NCBI GenBank assembly: GCA_022843585.1
Contig: JALHNJ010000003.1
Span: 62,001 to 126,000 of the forward strand
Direction of reading: 5' to 3'
Source: Chitinophagaceae bacterium
Lineage (GTDB): Bacteria > Bacteroidota > Bacteroidia > Chitinophagales > Chitinophagaceae
Length of the DNA stretch: 64,000 nucleotides
The notes below the pieces were generated by a model. The model saw nothing but the letters and a program-made list of their open reading frames with translations, ran no database searches and was not told where the DNA came from. The stretch's first letter is position 1. Each line of letters begins with the position of its first letter. Positions 7,644-16,030 of the stretch are shown here, piece by piece. Position numbers and translations under genes: made by a program.

Positions 7644-8195
7644 TTGAAAACCAAACATTTAACATATTGTTTTGCAATCATAGCCTTGATACATATTGAT
7701 ATATCAACTTTTGCTTGTACTTGCATTGGTAAAGATAAACAGACAACAGAAACTGAATTGAGCCATGTTGATATTGCCGTTAAAGGTAGTGTAATCAGCA
7801 TAACAAGCTATAATTACTATGACACAGTCAGTTATTCTCTTTCAGGCAAAAAGCTTGACCCAAAAGATGCTCATTATCTAATTCGTAAATACAAAATATA
7901 CACTTTGGTAATTGACAAAAAATTTAAAGCTACAAAAGGTCTCTCCGACACAGTAAGGGTTATAACGGCATACGATAGTGGCGCCTGTGGTTATGAATTT
8001 GAAATTGACAAATCTTATATTGTTTACGGGGATGTTTGGAAAGAGAAAAAAATCATTGTTAAAGAAAAGAAGCGGAAGAGCCAACGCCGAGTTGTTGAGG
8101 TTGTAATAAAAGATATGTTTTATACAGACATTTGCAACTTGACTCAAGAGTCAAACATAAAAGAGCTGGAAAATCTAAAGCGGCTTACCGAATAA
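7644..8195 (+). CDS. Exported TIMP/NTR-like protein
   Basis: 183 residues starting with TTG at 7644; no in-frame ATG lies near, and TTG gives a good signal peptide ending at STFA before CTC. The mature protein starts Cys-Thr-Cys, continues with AVKGSVISI, a long strand pair (KIYTLVIDKKFK) and YDSGACGYEFEIDKSYIVYG. This order, with an N-terminal CxC and a later Cys-Gly next to a FEIGKSYLVY-type strand, matches bacterial proteins with a netrin/TIMP-like OB fold. Function is unknown; the resemblance is from pattern only. It sits between DUF1599 and the DoxX gene and breaks an otherwise conserved neighbourhood. Confidence 0.65.
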   Translation: MKTKHLTYCFAIIALIHIDISTFACTCIGKDKQTTETELSHVDIAVKGSVISITSYNYYDTVSYSLSGKKLDPKDAHYLIRKYKIYTLVIDKKFKATKGLSDTVRVITAYDSGACGYEFEIDKSYIVYGDVWKEKKIIVKEKKRKSQRRVVEVVIKDMFYTDICNLTQESNIKELENLKRLTE

Positions 8196-8252
8196 CTTTA
8201 CTTCGGAAATTGACATACTTGAAATGAAAATTGATAATATCAAAAATAACAC

Positions 8253-9431
8253 ATGAAAGCAGCAGTAACAATCGCAAGAATCGTTGTAGGAGTACTTTTT
8301 ATTTTCTCCGGCTTAGTAAAAGCTAATGATCCCTTGGGATTAAGTTACAAAATGCAGGAGTTTTTTGATCTGTGGGGAATGTCGCAATTCAACTCATCAA
8401 CATTATTGATGTCGGTTTTAATGAATGCTTTTGAGATCATTGCAGGGTTTGCATTATTGTTAGGCTGGAGAATAAAATTATTTAGCTGGTTACTATTGTT
8501 GCTCATCATCTTCTTTACATTTCTTACCGGTTACGCTTTTCTATCCGGACAATTTAAAAATTGTGGTTGCTTTGGTGATTGTTTGCCGATTACGCCAAAA
8601 ACATCTTTCCTTAAAGATTTAATATTACTGGCCTTAATTAGTTTCCTTTTCTGGCAACGGAATAAAATAAAACCTTTGTTTTCCAATAGGACAAACACAA
8701 TCGCAATGCTCGGGATTACCATATTGAGTTTTGGCATGCAATGGTACACACTTACCTATTTACCTTTTACCGACTGTCTTCCGTTTAAAAAAGGGAATAA
8801 TATTGGGGAGAAGATGAAAATACCAGTAGGTGCAGTGCCCGATAGTTTTGCGATTGTATTTGTATATGAGAAAGGAGGTAAGGAGTTTGAATTTTCTGCA
8901 CTTGATTTACCGGCAAATCTGGATACTTATAAATTTGTTAGCCGGAAGGACAAACTGATTCGTAAAGGAAATGCAGAACCACCTATTAAAGGATTTGCAT
9001 TATCAGGTGTTACAGATATTGATTCTACACAGATAGTGTTGGATAATCCATATGCACTTTTATTATTCTGCGAAGATTTTTCTGTGCCGGTTTCTACATG
9101 GGAGAAAAATTTTGCTGCTTTATATGCAGAAGCGAAAACAAAAAATATTCCTGCTTATTTAGTTACCACACAGCCTGCAAAAGCTGTGGAGCAAATAAAA
9201 GGTACATCTTTTGCCGGCATGCAAGTTTTTAAATGCGATTATACAGCAATACGTACCGCTGCCCGTACCAATCCTGCAATTCTTTTATTGCAAAAAGGTA
9301 CCATTATAAATAAAGAAAGTAATAAAAGAATGGGGAATGTGCTGGATGCTGTTAAAAAATTACCGGCACAACAAGCAATAGTACCTGCTCCGCAAGAACC
9401 ATTACCTTCAGATACTACCATCAATAATTAA
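8253..9431 (+). CDS. BT_3928 family protein: DoxX/MauE-like membrane domain with C-terminal thioredoxin-like part
   Basis: 392 residues. The first 150 contain four membrane helices of the DoxX type, with ARIVVGVLFIFSGLVKANDPLGLSYKM at the start and CGCFGDCLP between helices 3 and 4, the cysteine motif of the MauE-like branch. Residues about 175-375 lie outside the membrane and have the layout of a thioredoxin-like domain without a CxxC. Such proteins are thought to work in quinone-linked redox or thiol chemistry in the envelope. The next gene starts only 2 bases after the stop, so the ABC permease is probably cotranscribed. Confidence 0.85.
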   Translation: MKAAVTIARIVVGVLFIFSGLVKANDPLGLSYKMQEFFDLWGMSQFNSSTLLMSVLMNAFEIIAGFALLLGWRIKLFSWLLLLLIIFFTFLTGYAFLSGQFKNCGCFGDCLPITPKTSFLKDLILLALISFLFWQRNKIKPLFSNRTNTIAMLGITILSFGMQWYTLTYLPFTDCLPFKKGNNIGEKMKIPVGAVPDSFAIVFVYEKGGKEFEFSALDLPANLDTYKFVSRKDKLIRKGNAEPPIKGFALSGVTDIDSTQIVLDNPYALLLFCEDFSVPVSTWEKNFAALYAEAKTKNIPAYLVTTQPAKAVEQIKGTSFAGMQVFKCDYTAIRTAARTNPAILLLQKGTIINKESNKRMGNVLDAVKKLPAQQAIVPAPQEPLPSDTTINN

Positions 9432-9433
9432 TT

Positions 9434-10480
9434 ATGCTGAAATACATCACCAAGAAAATCCTCTACGGCTTATTAGTGCTGATAGGAGTGGTGGTGTTAG
9501 TTTTTTTCCTGTTCCAGGGATTTGGCGATCCTTCCCGATTAGTAATGGGGCAATCTGGCGATTCAACAACACAAGCTAATATTCGTAAAGAATTATACCT
9601 CGACCAGCCAAAATGGAAACAGTTTGTACTTTACCTGAATGATGTGTCACCAGTTTGTTTTCATAGCCAGGAAGAAATTGACAATAAAAAGTTGAAAGGT
9701 TTTTTTATTGGTGGTGAAAAGAAATTAGGATTCAAAGTTCCATATCTCCGCAAATCCTATCAATCTAAAAGAGATGTGTGGAGCATCTTAATGCAGGCCT
9801 TACCCGGCACATTAATGCTGGCTGTTGCTGCCATGTTCATTGCCATATTGATTGGTATTCCGTTGGGAGTAATGGCTGCCGTCAAACAAAATACATGGCT
9901 GGATACGACTGCAATATTTTCCAGCATTGTAGGCATATCAGCCCCATCTTTTTTTATGGGCATCATCATGGTATATGTGTTTGGTTTTGTATTAAGCGAT
10001 TGGACAGGTTTACAAATCGCAGGCAGTTGGTTTGTTATTGCAGAAGATGGCACCAGAAAATTAACCATGCAAAATTTAATTCTTCCGGCAATTACATTGG
10101 GTATAAGACCGCTGGCCATCATTACACAGTTAACAAGAAGTGCTATGCTCGATGTACTCGACCAGGATTATATCCGCACAGCGTATGCAAAAGGATTAAG
10201 CAAACGACAGGTTATCTGGAAACATGGATTACGAAATGCATTAAATCCTGTTATAACTGCCATCACCGGCTGGTTTGCAGAGTTATTAGCCGGGGCTTTT
10301 TTTGTGGAATATATTTTTGGCTGGCAGGGAATTGGAAAAGTAACGGTAGATGCATTGGAAAAATTAGATTACCCGGTAGTGATGGGTTCTGTACTTATAG
10401 CAGCTACTTTTTTCATTCTGATAAATATTCTTGCTGATATATTGTATGGAGTGGTAGATCCGAGAGTAAGAGTAGAATAA
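9434..10480 (+). CDS. ABC transporter permease, DppB/OppB type
   Basis: 348 residues with about six membrane helices and the OppB/DppB layout: an N-terminal helix, a periplasmic loop of about 75 residues, then the transport core. The cytoplasmic EAA loop is clear in DYIRTAYAKGLSKRQVIWKHGLRNAL, which docks the ATPase. It would move oligopeptides or similar solutes together with a DppC-type partner, two ATPases and a binding protein, none of which is in this window. It follows the BT_3928 gene by 2 bases. The next gene is convergent, so the permease stands alone here. Confidence 0.9.
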   Translation: MLKYITKKILYGLLVLIGVVVLVFFLFQGFGDPSRLVMGQSGDSTTQANIRKELYLDQPKWKQFVLYLNDVSPVCFHSQEEIDNKKLKGFFIGGEKKLGFKVPYLRKSYQSKRDVWSILMQALPGTLMLAVAAMFIAILIGIPLGVMAAVKQNTWLDTTAIFSSIVGISAPSFFMGIIMVYVFGFVLSDWTGLQIAGSWFVIAEDGTRKLTMQNLILPAITLGIRPLAIITQLTRSAMLDVLDQDYIRTAYAKGLSKRQVIWKHGLRNALNPVITAITGWFAELLAGAFFVEYIFGWQGIGKVTVDALEKLDYPVVMGSVLIAATFFILINILADILYGVVDPRVRVE

Positions 10481-10516
10481 GTTCCTTGTTTGTAGTTTAT
10501 AGGTGTAGAAATTCTG

Positions 10517-11155
10517 CTATGGTTTATAGTATGTGGAATTGGTAGAACCATTCTTTAAACTATCGCAATCCTTCTTTCCGGGAATTATTTTCTTAGCAGA
10601 GTCTATTTTTTGGTTTTCTATCTGAGGTTTTGGAATTGTATCTATTTGTATCATTTCAATTTCTCCAGCTATTTCAAAAGATGCTGTATCTATTTCTTCA
10701 ATAATAACTGGCGAAATAAATCCTTTTGTCATAAATAGTTCTTTTGCTTTGGATTTCTCAGTTTCAATTTCTGTCAAAGTAATTCCAACAACAGTATACT
10801 CATTCTTTTCTTGTTTCTCAGGAACTGCAATTTTTCCAAGAACTTGCTCTTTACAACCAGTAAGAAAGCTCCCAAATAATACAACAACCATTGCAAGAAT
10901 TTTTTTCCAAAGAGGTATATTACCAGCTAATACTGCTGGCAGGATATTGTCGCTATTAGTAAGTTGAATGTTTTTAAATCTTCCGCAAGTTTTCTGTCCA
11001 TGATTTGAGAGAAAGTAATTTTTTACTTCAACATCACTTAATGCAGTAAAATCAATAACAGTTTTGGAGCAAACATTACAAAAGGCACCTTGTTCTCGGG
11101 GCGACATATCAGTCCAGTTCTCATGACAAGGTTCAGGAATAGTGATTAGCAGCAT
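10517..11155 (-). CDS. Membrane protein with N-terminal cysteine-rich (zinc-ribbon-like) module
   Basis: 212 residues. The N-terminus (residues 9-60) has the order C-x4-W-x2-M, GAFCNVCSKTVIDFTALSD and CGRF. This is a recurrent Bacteroidota module, probably a zinc site built from the four or five cysteines. One membrane helix follows (about residues 81-100, KKILAMVVVLFGSFLTGC), then a charged tail of about 110 residues without recognisable domains, predicted outside the cytoplasm. I infer a cytosolic metal or redox sensor module tethered to an extracytoplasmic tail. No partner gene is evident; it is convergent with the ABC permease gene. Confidence 0.65.
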   Translation of the reverse strand: MLLITIPEPCHENWTDMSPREQGAFCNVCSKTVIDFTALSDVEVKNYFLSNHGQKTCGRFKNIQLTNSDNILPAVLAGNIPLWKKILAMVVVLFGSFLTGCKEQVLGKIAVPEKQEKNEYTVVGITLTEIETEKSKAKELFMTKGFISPVIIEEIDTASFEIAGEIEMIQIDTIPKPQIENQKIDSAKKIIPGKKDCDSLKNGSTNSTYYKP

Positions 11156-11201
11156 ATTCTTTTTTAGTGAGATGCTGCAGCGTTAAATTTTCCACAATGA
11201 G

Positions 11202-11483
11202 TTATTGAATGATCACTTCCCCAATCACTTTCTGCTTCATTGCCTCATTTACTCTTTGCTTAATTTTTTCTTTTTGGTAGATCAATTCATTCTTTAGCGG
11301 CCCAACAGAAGTAGTGATGATTAATTTATCCCCGATGATCTGGAGTTTATCGGTATAACGGGCTACAGTCTTGCCCATAATGTCTTCCCATATATCTTCT
11401 ATCTGCAATGCCTGTATGCCGCCTTTGATCCGGCTGCCTTCCAGAAAATGTTTCATTGCATCACCAAGAGAATATTCGCCCAT
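11202..11483 (-). CDS. DciA-like protein (DUF721)
   Basis: 93 residues, the short form common in Bacteroidota. DciA-type DUF721 proteins recruit or load the replicative helicase DnaB in bacteria lacking DnaC. Visible signs are IEDIWEDIMGKTVARYTDKLQI and the strand LIITTSVGPLKNELIYQKEKIKQRVNEAM, the usual order of the KH-like domain. It lies downstream of recF on the same strand, 137 bases away, an association seen in many genomes and consistent with a replication role. The helicase-loading role here is inferred from the family. Confidence 0.85.
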   Translation of the reverse strand: MGEYSLGDAMKHFLEGSRIKGGIQALQIEDIWEDIMGKTVARYTDKLQIIGDKLIITTSVGPLKNELIYQKEKIKQRVNEAMKQKVIGEVIIQ

Positions 11484-11599
11484 GTTGTAAAGATAAAAGA
11501 GTTTGTGGTTTTTAGTTTGTCGTTTATTCTTGTCTTAACATAATTCGATACAGTACTGATTAATAAACTTTGTATTAAAGGATAATTAAATAAAGATCA

Positions 11600-11618
11600 C
11601 CCTTCGTCAAGCTCAGGG
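11600..11618. repeat. CCCTTCGTCAAGCTCAGGG repeat unit
   Basis: This 19-base unit resembles the dispersed CCTTCGACAAGCTCAGG repeat seen in many bacterial genomes. A decayed inverted copy is at 60826-60843 (CCCTGAGCTAGTAAAGGG). It lies between recF and the DciA gene. Confidence 0.5.
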
Positions 11619-11620
11619 CT

Positions 11621-12703
11621 TTATAATTCAATCATCTGATGCCTCACCGATAAATCATCCAAATGCTGTTTCAATCTTTGTTCATTCGTATCAGTAATAA
11701 ATACCTGCCCTTCATTTTCAATACATACTTTACGCAACAGGTTGCTAATGCGACTTTCATCTAATTTCTCAAATACATCATCCAGCAACAGGAGAGGAGC
11801 AAAACCTTTCGCTTTTTGCAACACTTCCATTTCCGCCAATTTCAATGCAAATAATAAACTCTTTCGCTGTCCTTGCGAAGCAATGCCTTTAAAATCCTGG
11901 TTGTCTAATTGAATATCCAGATCATCACGGTGTGTGCCGGAAGATGTTCGTTGTATCAAAAAATCTTTGTTTCGGGTAACTTGTAATAACTCAGGGAAAG
12001 TTGCTTGCAAGAGTTCACTTTCGTAGAAAAGGTTTATTTCCTCGGGATGTCCTGCAATATCATTATATAAGTGTTTGGCTATAGGCAGAAAGGAAACCAG
12101 GAATTCTTTTCTTTTATTAAAAATTATTTCTCCAGGTTTTATTAATTGTTCGTCTATTATATCAAGCAGCTCGGTATTTCGTTTACCTGTTTCTGCAAAA
12201 TTTTTTAATAATGAATTGCGATACTGCAAGGTTTTGGTGTAGATAATTAATTGTTGCAGGTACTCTTCATCCAGTTGCGATAATAATGAATCCAGGAACT
12301 TTCTACGTTCTTCACTGCCGCCGGTGATCAATTCTGCGTCATCCGGTGCAATGATTACGCAAGGGTAGCGGCCAATATGTTGCGAAAATTTATCATATGG
12401 CTGGTCATTTATTAAAAATTCTTTTCGCCCGGTTTCCCGGAGAATACAAACTGCTTTTTCCGGTTTGTCCTTCAGAACAAGATTTCCTTCCAGTCTAAAA
12501 CCGTCATTGCCTTTTCGCACATTATTTCCATCCACCCGGGTAAAATAGCTCTTGGTAAAACACAAATAATGAATAGCATCCAGCAAATTGGTTTTGCCAA
12601 CCCCATTATTGCCGCAAATACCAACGATGCGTTCTGTAAAATCGAAGGAACGGTTGCTGTAATTTTTAAACTGTAGCAGCGATATATGCTGAAGACGAAG
12701 CAT
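11621..12703 (-). CDS. recF: DNA replication and repair protein RecF
   Basis: 360 residues, normal for RecF. It is an SMC-like ATPase that helps load RecA at single-strand gaps. The opening is typical (LQHISLLQFKNYSNRSFDF) followed by the Walker A GNNGVGKTNLLDAI; the family signature HRDDLDIQLDNQDFKGIASQGQRKSLLFALKLAE and the Walker B region PLLLLDDVFEKLDESR are present, then FITDTNEQRL. It is divergent from pdhA across a 152-base spacer containing inverted heptad repeats. A weak -7-like TATCTTGC lies on the minus strand at 12708-12715. Confidence 0.96.
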   Translation of the reverse strand: MLRLQHISLLQFKNYSNRSFDFTERIVGICGNNGVGKTNLLDAIHYLCFTKSYFTRVDGNNVRKGNDGFRLEGNLVLKDKPEKAVCILRETGRKEFLINDQPYDKFSQHIGRYPCVIIAPDDAELITGGSEERRKFLDSLLSQLDEEYLQQLIIYTKTLQYRNSLLKNFAETGKRNTELLDIIDEQLIKPGEIIFNKRKEFLVSFLPIAKHLYNDIAGHPEEINLFYESELLQATFPELLQVTRNKDFLIQRTSSGTHRDDLDIQLDNQDFKGIASQGQRKSLLFALKLAEMEVLQKAKGFAPLLLLDDVFEKLDESRISNLLRKVCIENEGQVFITDTNEQRLKQHLDDLSVRHQMIEL

Positions 12704-12714
12704 AAGTGCAAGAT

Positions 12715-12814
12715 AAGTTCAAAGTTTTAAGTTCTCCGTATTCCACCCTGTCCTGATAACGGTAAATTTCAAGCAGTTAGAGCCTAAAAATGTAGAACTT
12801 AGAACTCAAAACTT
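12715..12814. repeat. Heptad-phased inverted repeats between recF and pdhA
   Basis: AAGTT occurs at 12715, 12722 and 12729, and AACTT/AACTC/AACTT at 12796, 12803 and 12810. Each set is spaced exactly 7 bases and the two sets face each other, giving an imperfect inverted repeat of about 21 bases with a 60-base centre. Confidence 0.6.
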
Positions 12815-12827
12815 CCCAACTTTCCCT

Positions 12828-12835
12828 TATTTTTG
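12828..12835 (+). promoter_or_regulatory. -7 promoter element of pdhA
   Basis: TATTTTTG matches TAnnTTTG exactly, 20 bases before the GTG start. No convincing -33 TTTG was found. Confidence 0.55.
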
Positions 12836-12855
12836 CGACCTAAATTTCAACGCCG

Positions 12856-13851
12856 GTGGCTGCAAAATTTTCAAAAGAGACTTATTTATACTGGTACGAG
12901 TTGATGCAACTTATCCGCCAGTTTGAATTGATGGCTGAAGAGAAGTACAAAATGGATGGTAAGATCCGTGGCTTCTTTCATGCCTATATCGGGCAAGAAG
13001 CTATTGCGGCAGGATGTATGACGGCCACCCGTCCGGAAGACATGATGATCACTGCCTACCGTGACCATGGATTAGCCATTGCAAAAGGTGTTTCGGTAAA
13101 CAGTTGTATGGCTGAATTGTATGGTAAAGCAACAGGTTGTGCAAAAGGAAAAGGTGGCAGTATGCATTTCTTTGGTAAAGATGTTGGATTTTTTGGCGGT
13201 CATGGAATTGTAGGTGCACAAATTGGTACTGGTGCCGGTCTTGCTTTTGCAGAACAATACCGTGGTACTGACAACGTGGTGCTTTGTTATTTTGGTGATG
13301 GTGCTTCAAGACAAGGTATGTTACATGAAACATTTAACCTCGCAATGCTATGGAAGCTACCTGTAATTTTTATCTGTGAGAATAACAACTATGCAATGGG
13401 TACTTCTGTAAGTCGTACTTCCAACGTAGTTGATATTTATAAACTGGCTGATGCATATGAAATGCCGGCTGATGTTATTGATGGTATGAGTGCAGAAGCA
13501 GTGCATGAAGGTGTGGGCCGTGCTGTAAAAAGAGCAAGAGAAAAAGGCGGGCCAACATTGCTCGAGATAAAAACATACCGCTATAAAGGTCACTCAATTA
13601 GTGATCCACAGAAATACAGAACAAAAGAAGAGGTTGACGAATACAAAGCAAAAGACCCTATCCAGATGGTATTAAAAACTATTTTGGATAACAAATTCGC
13701 CACACAGGAAGAGATTGATGCAATCAATAAAAGAGTAGATGATATTGTGGATGAATCAGTAAAGTTTGCAGAAGAAAGCCCCTGGCCGGATGATGATGAA
13801 GTATTGAAAGATGTATATGTAGATAAGAACTATCCGTTTATTGTTGATTAA
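12856..13851 (+). CDS. pdhA: Pyruvate dehydrogenase E1 component, alpha subunit
   Basis: 331 residues. This is the thiamine-diphosphate-binding half of the alpha2beta2 E1 that decarboxylates pyruvate for acetyl-CoA. Signatures: FFHAYIGQEAIAAG, ITAYRDHG, GKGGSMHFFGKDVGFFGGHGIVGAQ, the ThDP motif GDGASRQGMLHETFNLAMLWKLPVIFICENNNYAMGT, and RYKGHSISDP. The start is GTG at 12856, giving MAAKFSKETYLYWYELMQLIRQFE, as in relatives; no earlier ATG exists in frame. The E1-beta and E2 genes are not in the window, which is usual in this phylum where they are often split. Confidence 0.95.
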   Translation: MAAKFSKETYLYWYELMQLIRQFELMAEEKYKMDGKIRGFFHAYIGQEAIAAGCMTATRPEDMMITAYRDHGLAIAKGVSVNSCMAELYGKATGCAKGKGGSMHFFGKDVGFFGGHGIVGAQIGTGAGLAFAEQYRGTDNVVLCYFGDGASRQGMLHETFNLAMLWKLPVIFICENNNYAMGTSVSRTSNVVDIYKLADAYEMPADVIDGMSAEAVHEGVGRAVKRAREKGGPTLLEIKTYRYKGHSISDPQKYRTKEEVDEYKAKDPIQMVLKTILDNKFATQEEIDAINKRVDDIVDESVKFAEESPWPDDDEVLKDVYVDKNYPFIVD

Positions 13852-13852
13852 G

Positions 13853-13882
13853 CCCCCAACTCCTAAAAGGGAGTATGGGAAA
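13853..13882. terminator. Imperfect dyad after pdhA
   Basis: CCCCCAACTCCTAAAAGGGAGTATGGG forms an imperfect hairpin with no T run. It is a common kind of intergenic dyad in this phylum and may be an attenuator or mRNA end. Confidence 0.3.
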
Positions 13883-13935
13883 TACTATTTAAGCAAAAGT
13901 TTATCAATAAATATTTCTAATTAGAAACAAAGAAC

Positions 13936-14625
13936 ATGGCAGACAAGAAAAATGTGGATGAATCCCTGAATGACGAAATGGTAATTGCGAAAGCAAAAGA
14001 CTTCTGGGGCAAACACGGAAAAAAGCTAACCATAGTAAGTTTAGCTGTTATCGTTTTAATAGGTGGTTGGTATGGTTACCAGAACTTTATTAAAAAACCA
14101 AAGGAAACAAAAGCAGTTGATGTATTGTTCAAAGCTGAAGAATACTTCCGTATGGACTCTATCAACAAAGCATTAAATGGCGATGGTCAGAATTTTGGTT
14201 TCTTAAAAGTAATGGATAAGTACAGCGGTACAGAAGCTGCTAATCTGGCAAGCTACTATGCTGGTAGTTGCTATATCAAATTGAATGATAATAACAATGC
14301 TATAAAGTACCTGAAAAAATTCAGTACTGATTCAAAGCCTGTACAGGCAAGAGCTTATAAGTTATTAGGAGATGCGTATGCTGATTTAGGAAAAAACTCA
14401 GATGCTTTAAGCTACTATAAAAAAGCAGGCCGTCATTTTGAAAAAGATGAAACCAATTCTGCAGAATATCTTTTTGCAGCTGCTTACCTGGCTGATAGAG
14501 TTATCAAAGATTCAAAAGAAGCAATCGCTTTATATAAAGAAGTAAAAGAAAAATTTCCTAGAACGCAGCAAGCAGCTGATGCTGATAATTATCTTGCTCA
14601 ACTGGGGGTATATACAACCAACTAA
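13936..14625 (+). CDS. Membrane-anchored tetratricopeptide repeat protein, YfgM-like
   Basis: 229 residues. A cytoplasmic N-terminus (about 30 residues) is followed by one membrane helix (KLTIVSLAVIVLIGGWYGYQNF) and a periplasmic TPR array of about four repeats (AANLASYYAGSCYIKLNDNNNAIKYLKKF; ARAYKLLGDAYADLGKNSDALSYYKKAG; EYLFAAAYLADRVIKDSKEAIALYKEVKEKFP). This topology matches YfgM, a partner of envelope chaperones. The gene ends 2 bases before ribH, a linkage kept in many Bacteroidota (recF, TPR, ribH). A direct function in riboflavin synthesis is unlikely. Confidence 0.8.
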   Translation: MADKKNVDESLNDEMVIAKAKDFWGKHGKKLTIVSLAVIVLIGGWYGYQNFIKKPKETKAVDVLFKAEEYFRMDSINKALNGDGQNFGFLKVMDKYSGTEAANLASYYAGSCYIKLNDNNNAIKYLKKFSTDSKPVQARAYKLLGDAYADLGKNSDALSYYKKAGRHFEKDETNSAEYLFAAAYLADRVIKDSKEAIALYKEVKEKFPRTQQAADADNYLAQLGVYTTN

Positions 14626-14627
14626 TT

Positions 14628-15125
14628 ATGGCTGACGTAAGTAACAGCAACCTGTTAGATATTAATACGGGCATTCTTAAAAAGGATGCCTGTGTTGTTT
14701 TAGTGAAAACTGAATGGAATGCCGCTATTGTTGATCAACTGGAACGGGGGTGTATTGCTGTGCTCGAAAAATATAAGACAGCAAAAATTATTATTCTGGA
14801 AGTACCCGGCGCAGTTGAAATTCCATTTGCTATTAAAAGCTATTGGGATAATGCGGGAAAGAAAAATAAGCCTGACGCTTTTATAGCATTAGGTTGTGTA
14901 GTTCGTGGCGATACACCACATTTTGATTATGTATGTAAAGCAGTTACTGATGGGGTTGTTCAGTTAAATCTCAGCTTACCGGTACCAACTATCTTTGGTG
15001 TATTGACGGTAGATAATGATCAACAAGCCAAAGAAAGAATAGGAGGCAAGCATGGACATAAAGGAGAAGAAGCTGCGATAACTGCAATTAAGATGATTGG
15101 ATTGGTAAACTCATTTAAGAAATAG
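14628..15125 (+). CDS. ribH: 6,7-dimethyl-8-ribityllumazine synthase
   Basis: 165 residues. It condenses the ribityl-aminouracil with dihydroxybutanone phosphate in riboflavin synthesis and forms large icosahedral or pentameric shells. Diagnostic segments are VPGAVEIPFAIK, ALGCVVRGDTPHFDYVCKAV (with the catalytic His), VPTIFGVLTVDN and GGKHGHKGEEAAITAIKM. The gene is the third of a tight unit: TPR stop, 2 bases, ribH, 5 bases, CCG protein. No FMN riboswitch is seen upstream, because the gene sits inside the unit. Confidence 0.96.
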   Translation: MADVSNSNLLDINTGILKKDACVVLVKTEWNAAIVDQLERGCIAVLEKYKTAKIIILEVPGAVEIPFAIKSYWDNAGKKNKPDAFIALGCVVRGDTPHFDYVCKAVTDGVVQLNLSLPVPTIFGVLTVDNDQQAKERIGGKHGHKGEEAAITAIKMIGLVNSFKK

Positions 15126-15130
15126 CAACC

Positions 15131-15850
15131 TTGAACGTACAGATTTTTATACCCTGTTTTGTTGATCAGCTTTATCCTGACACTGCTTTTAATATGATTA
15201 AAGTGCTGGAGAAATGTGGTTGTACCGTTTCGTATAATCCATCACAAACCTGTTGCGGACAGCCCGCATTCAATGCAGGTTTTTGGGACGAAGCAAAATC
15301 TGTTTGCTCAAAATTCATCAAAGACTTTAGTGGAAGCGATATTATTGTAACCCCTAGTGCAAGTTGCGCTGGTTTTGTTCGTAATTACTACACGAAACTT
15401 TTCGAAAATTCATCTGTTCATAACGGCGTTAAAGATTTAAGTAAACGCATTTTTGAATTTTCTGAATTTCTGATTGAAATTTTAAAAGTAGATGATGTAG
15501 GAGCAAGTCTGAAAGGCAAAGCCACTTACCATGATAGTTGCGCAGCACTCAGGGAATGTAAAATAAAGGAAGAACCCCGTAAACTTTTATCGAAAGTAAA
15601 AGGATTGGAAATCGCAGAGATGAATGATGTTGAAACCTGTTGTGGTTTTGGTGGCACTTTCGCAGTAAAGTTTGAGGCTATTTCAATTGGTATGGGCGAA
15701 CAAAAAGTTGAGAATGCTTTAGCCACCGGGGCAGAATATCTTATCTCAACCGACCATTCTTGCTTAATGCACTTGCAAGGATATATAAAACACAAAGGAT
15801 ACCAATTGCAAACCATGCATTTGGCTGATGTGTTGGCGAGTGGTTGGTAA
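15131..15850 (+). CDS. (Fe-S)-binding CCG-domain protein, LutA/YkgE-like
   Basis: 239 residues beginning with TTG at 15131, five bases after ribH; the protein opens MNVQIFIPCFVDQLYPD, as in relatives. Two CCG domains are visible: residues about 30-45 (NPSQTCCGQPAFNAG) and about 172-180 (ETCCGFGG), with CxxC-style partners further out (SASCAGF, DSCAALRECK). These bind an unusual iron-sulfur cluster in LutA (lactate oxidation) and heterodisulfide reductase. The LutB and LutC partners are not adjacent, so a lactate role is only an inference. Confidence 0.85.
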   Translation: MNVQIFIPCFVDQLYPDTAFNMIKVLEKCGCTVSYNPSQTCCGQPAFNAGFWDEAKSVCSKFIKDFSGSDIIVTPSASCAGFVRNYYTKLFENSSVHNGVKDLSKRIFEFSEFLIEILKVDDVGASLKGKATYHDSCAALRECKIKEEPRKLLSKVKGLEIAEMNDVETCCGFGGTFAVKFEAISIGMGEQKVENALATGAEYLISTDHSCLMHLQGYIKHKGYQLQTMHLADVLASGW

Positions 15851-15879
15851 TTACAAAACAGGTTTCCATAGTACAACAA

Positions 15880-15913
15880 GTAAAACAAAACCGGTGCTCC
15901 GAAGAACACCGGT
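15880..15913 (-). terminator. Terminator with UUCG tetraloop after the fasciclin gene
   Basis: On the minus strand ACCGGTGTTC-TTCG-GAGCACCGGT is a 10-base-pair stem with one G-U pair and a C(UUCG)G loop, the extra-stable kind, followed by TTTTGTTTT. It ends the fasciclin transcript, and may also serve the plus-strand CCG gene. Confidence 0.75.
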
Positions 15914-16030
15914 AGATATTCTCTTCAATGAGATACTTTGTTCCGGATTATTTTTTCATTGGTATTGGATTTCATCAACGGGGTTCAGTTCAATTACGAG
16001 ATAATTTTATAGCCGGATTGCATCAATTTA

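Noticed and set aside
9778-10437. A 219-residue frame inside the ABC permease gene
   Set aside because: It is a same-strand out-of-frame shadow with many Cys/His/Tyr codons and no domain, fully inside a clear OppB-type gene.
13049-13333. Antisense frame in pdhA
   Set aside because: His/Gln-rich composition is the mirror of the coding strand; no independent signal.
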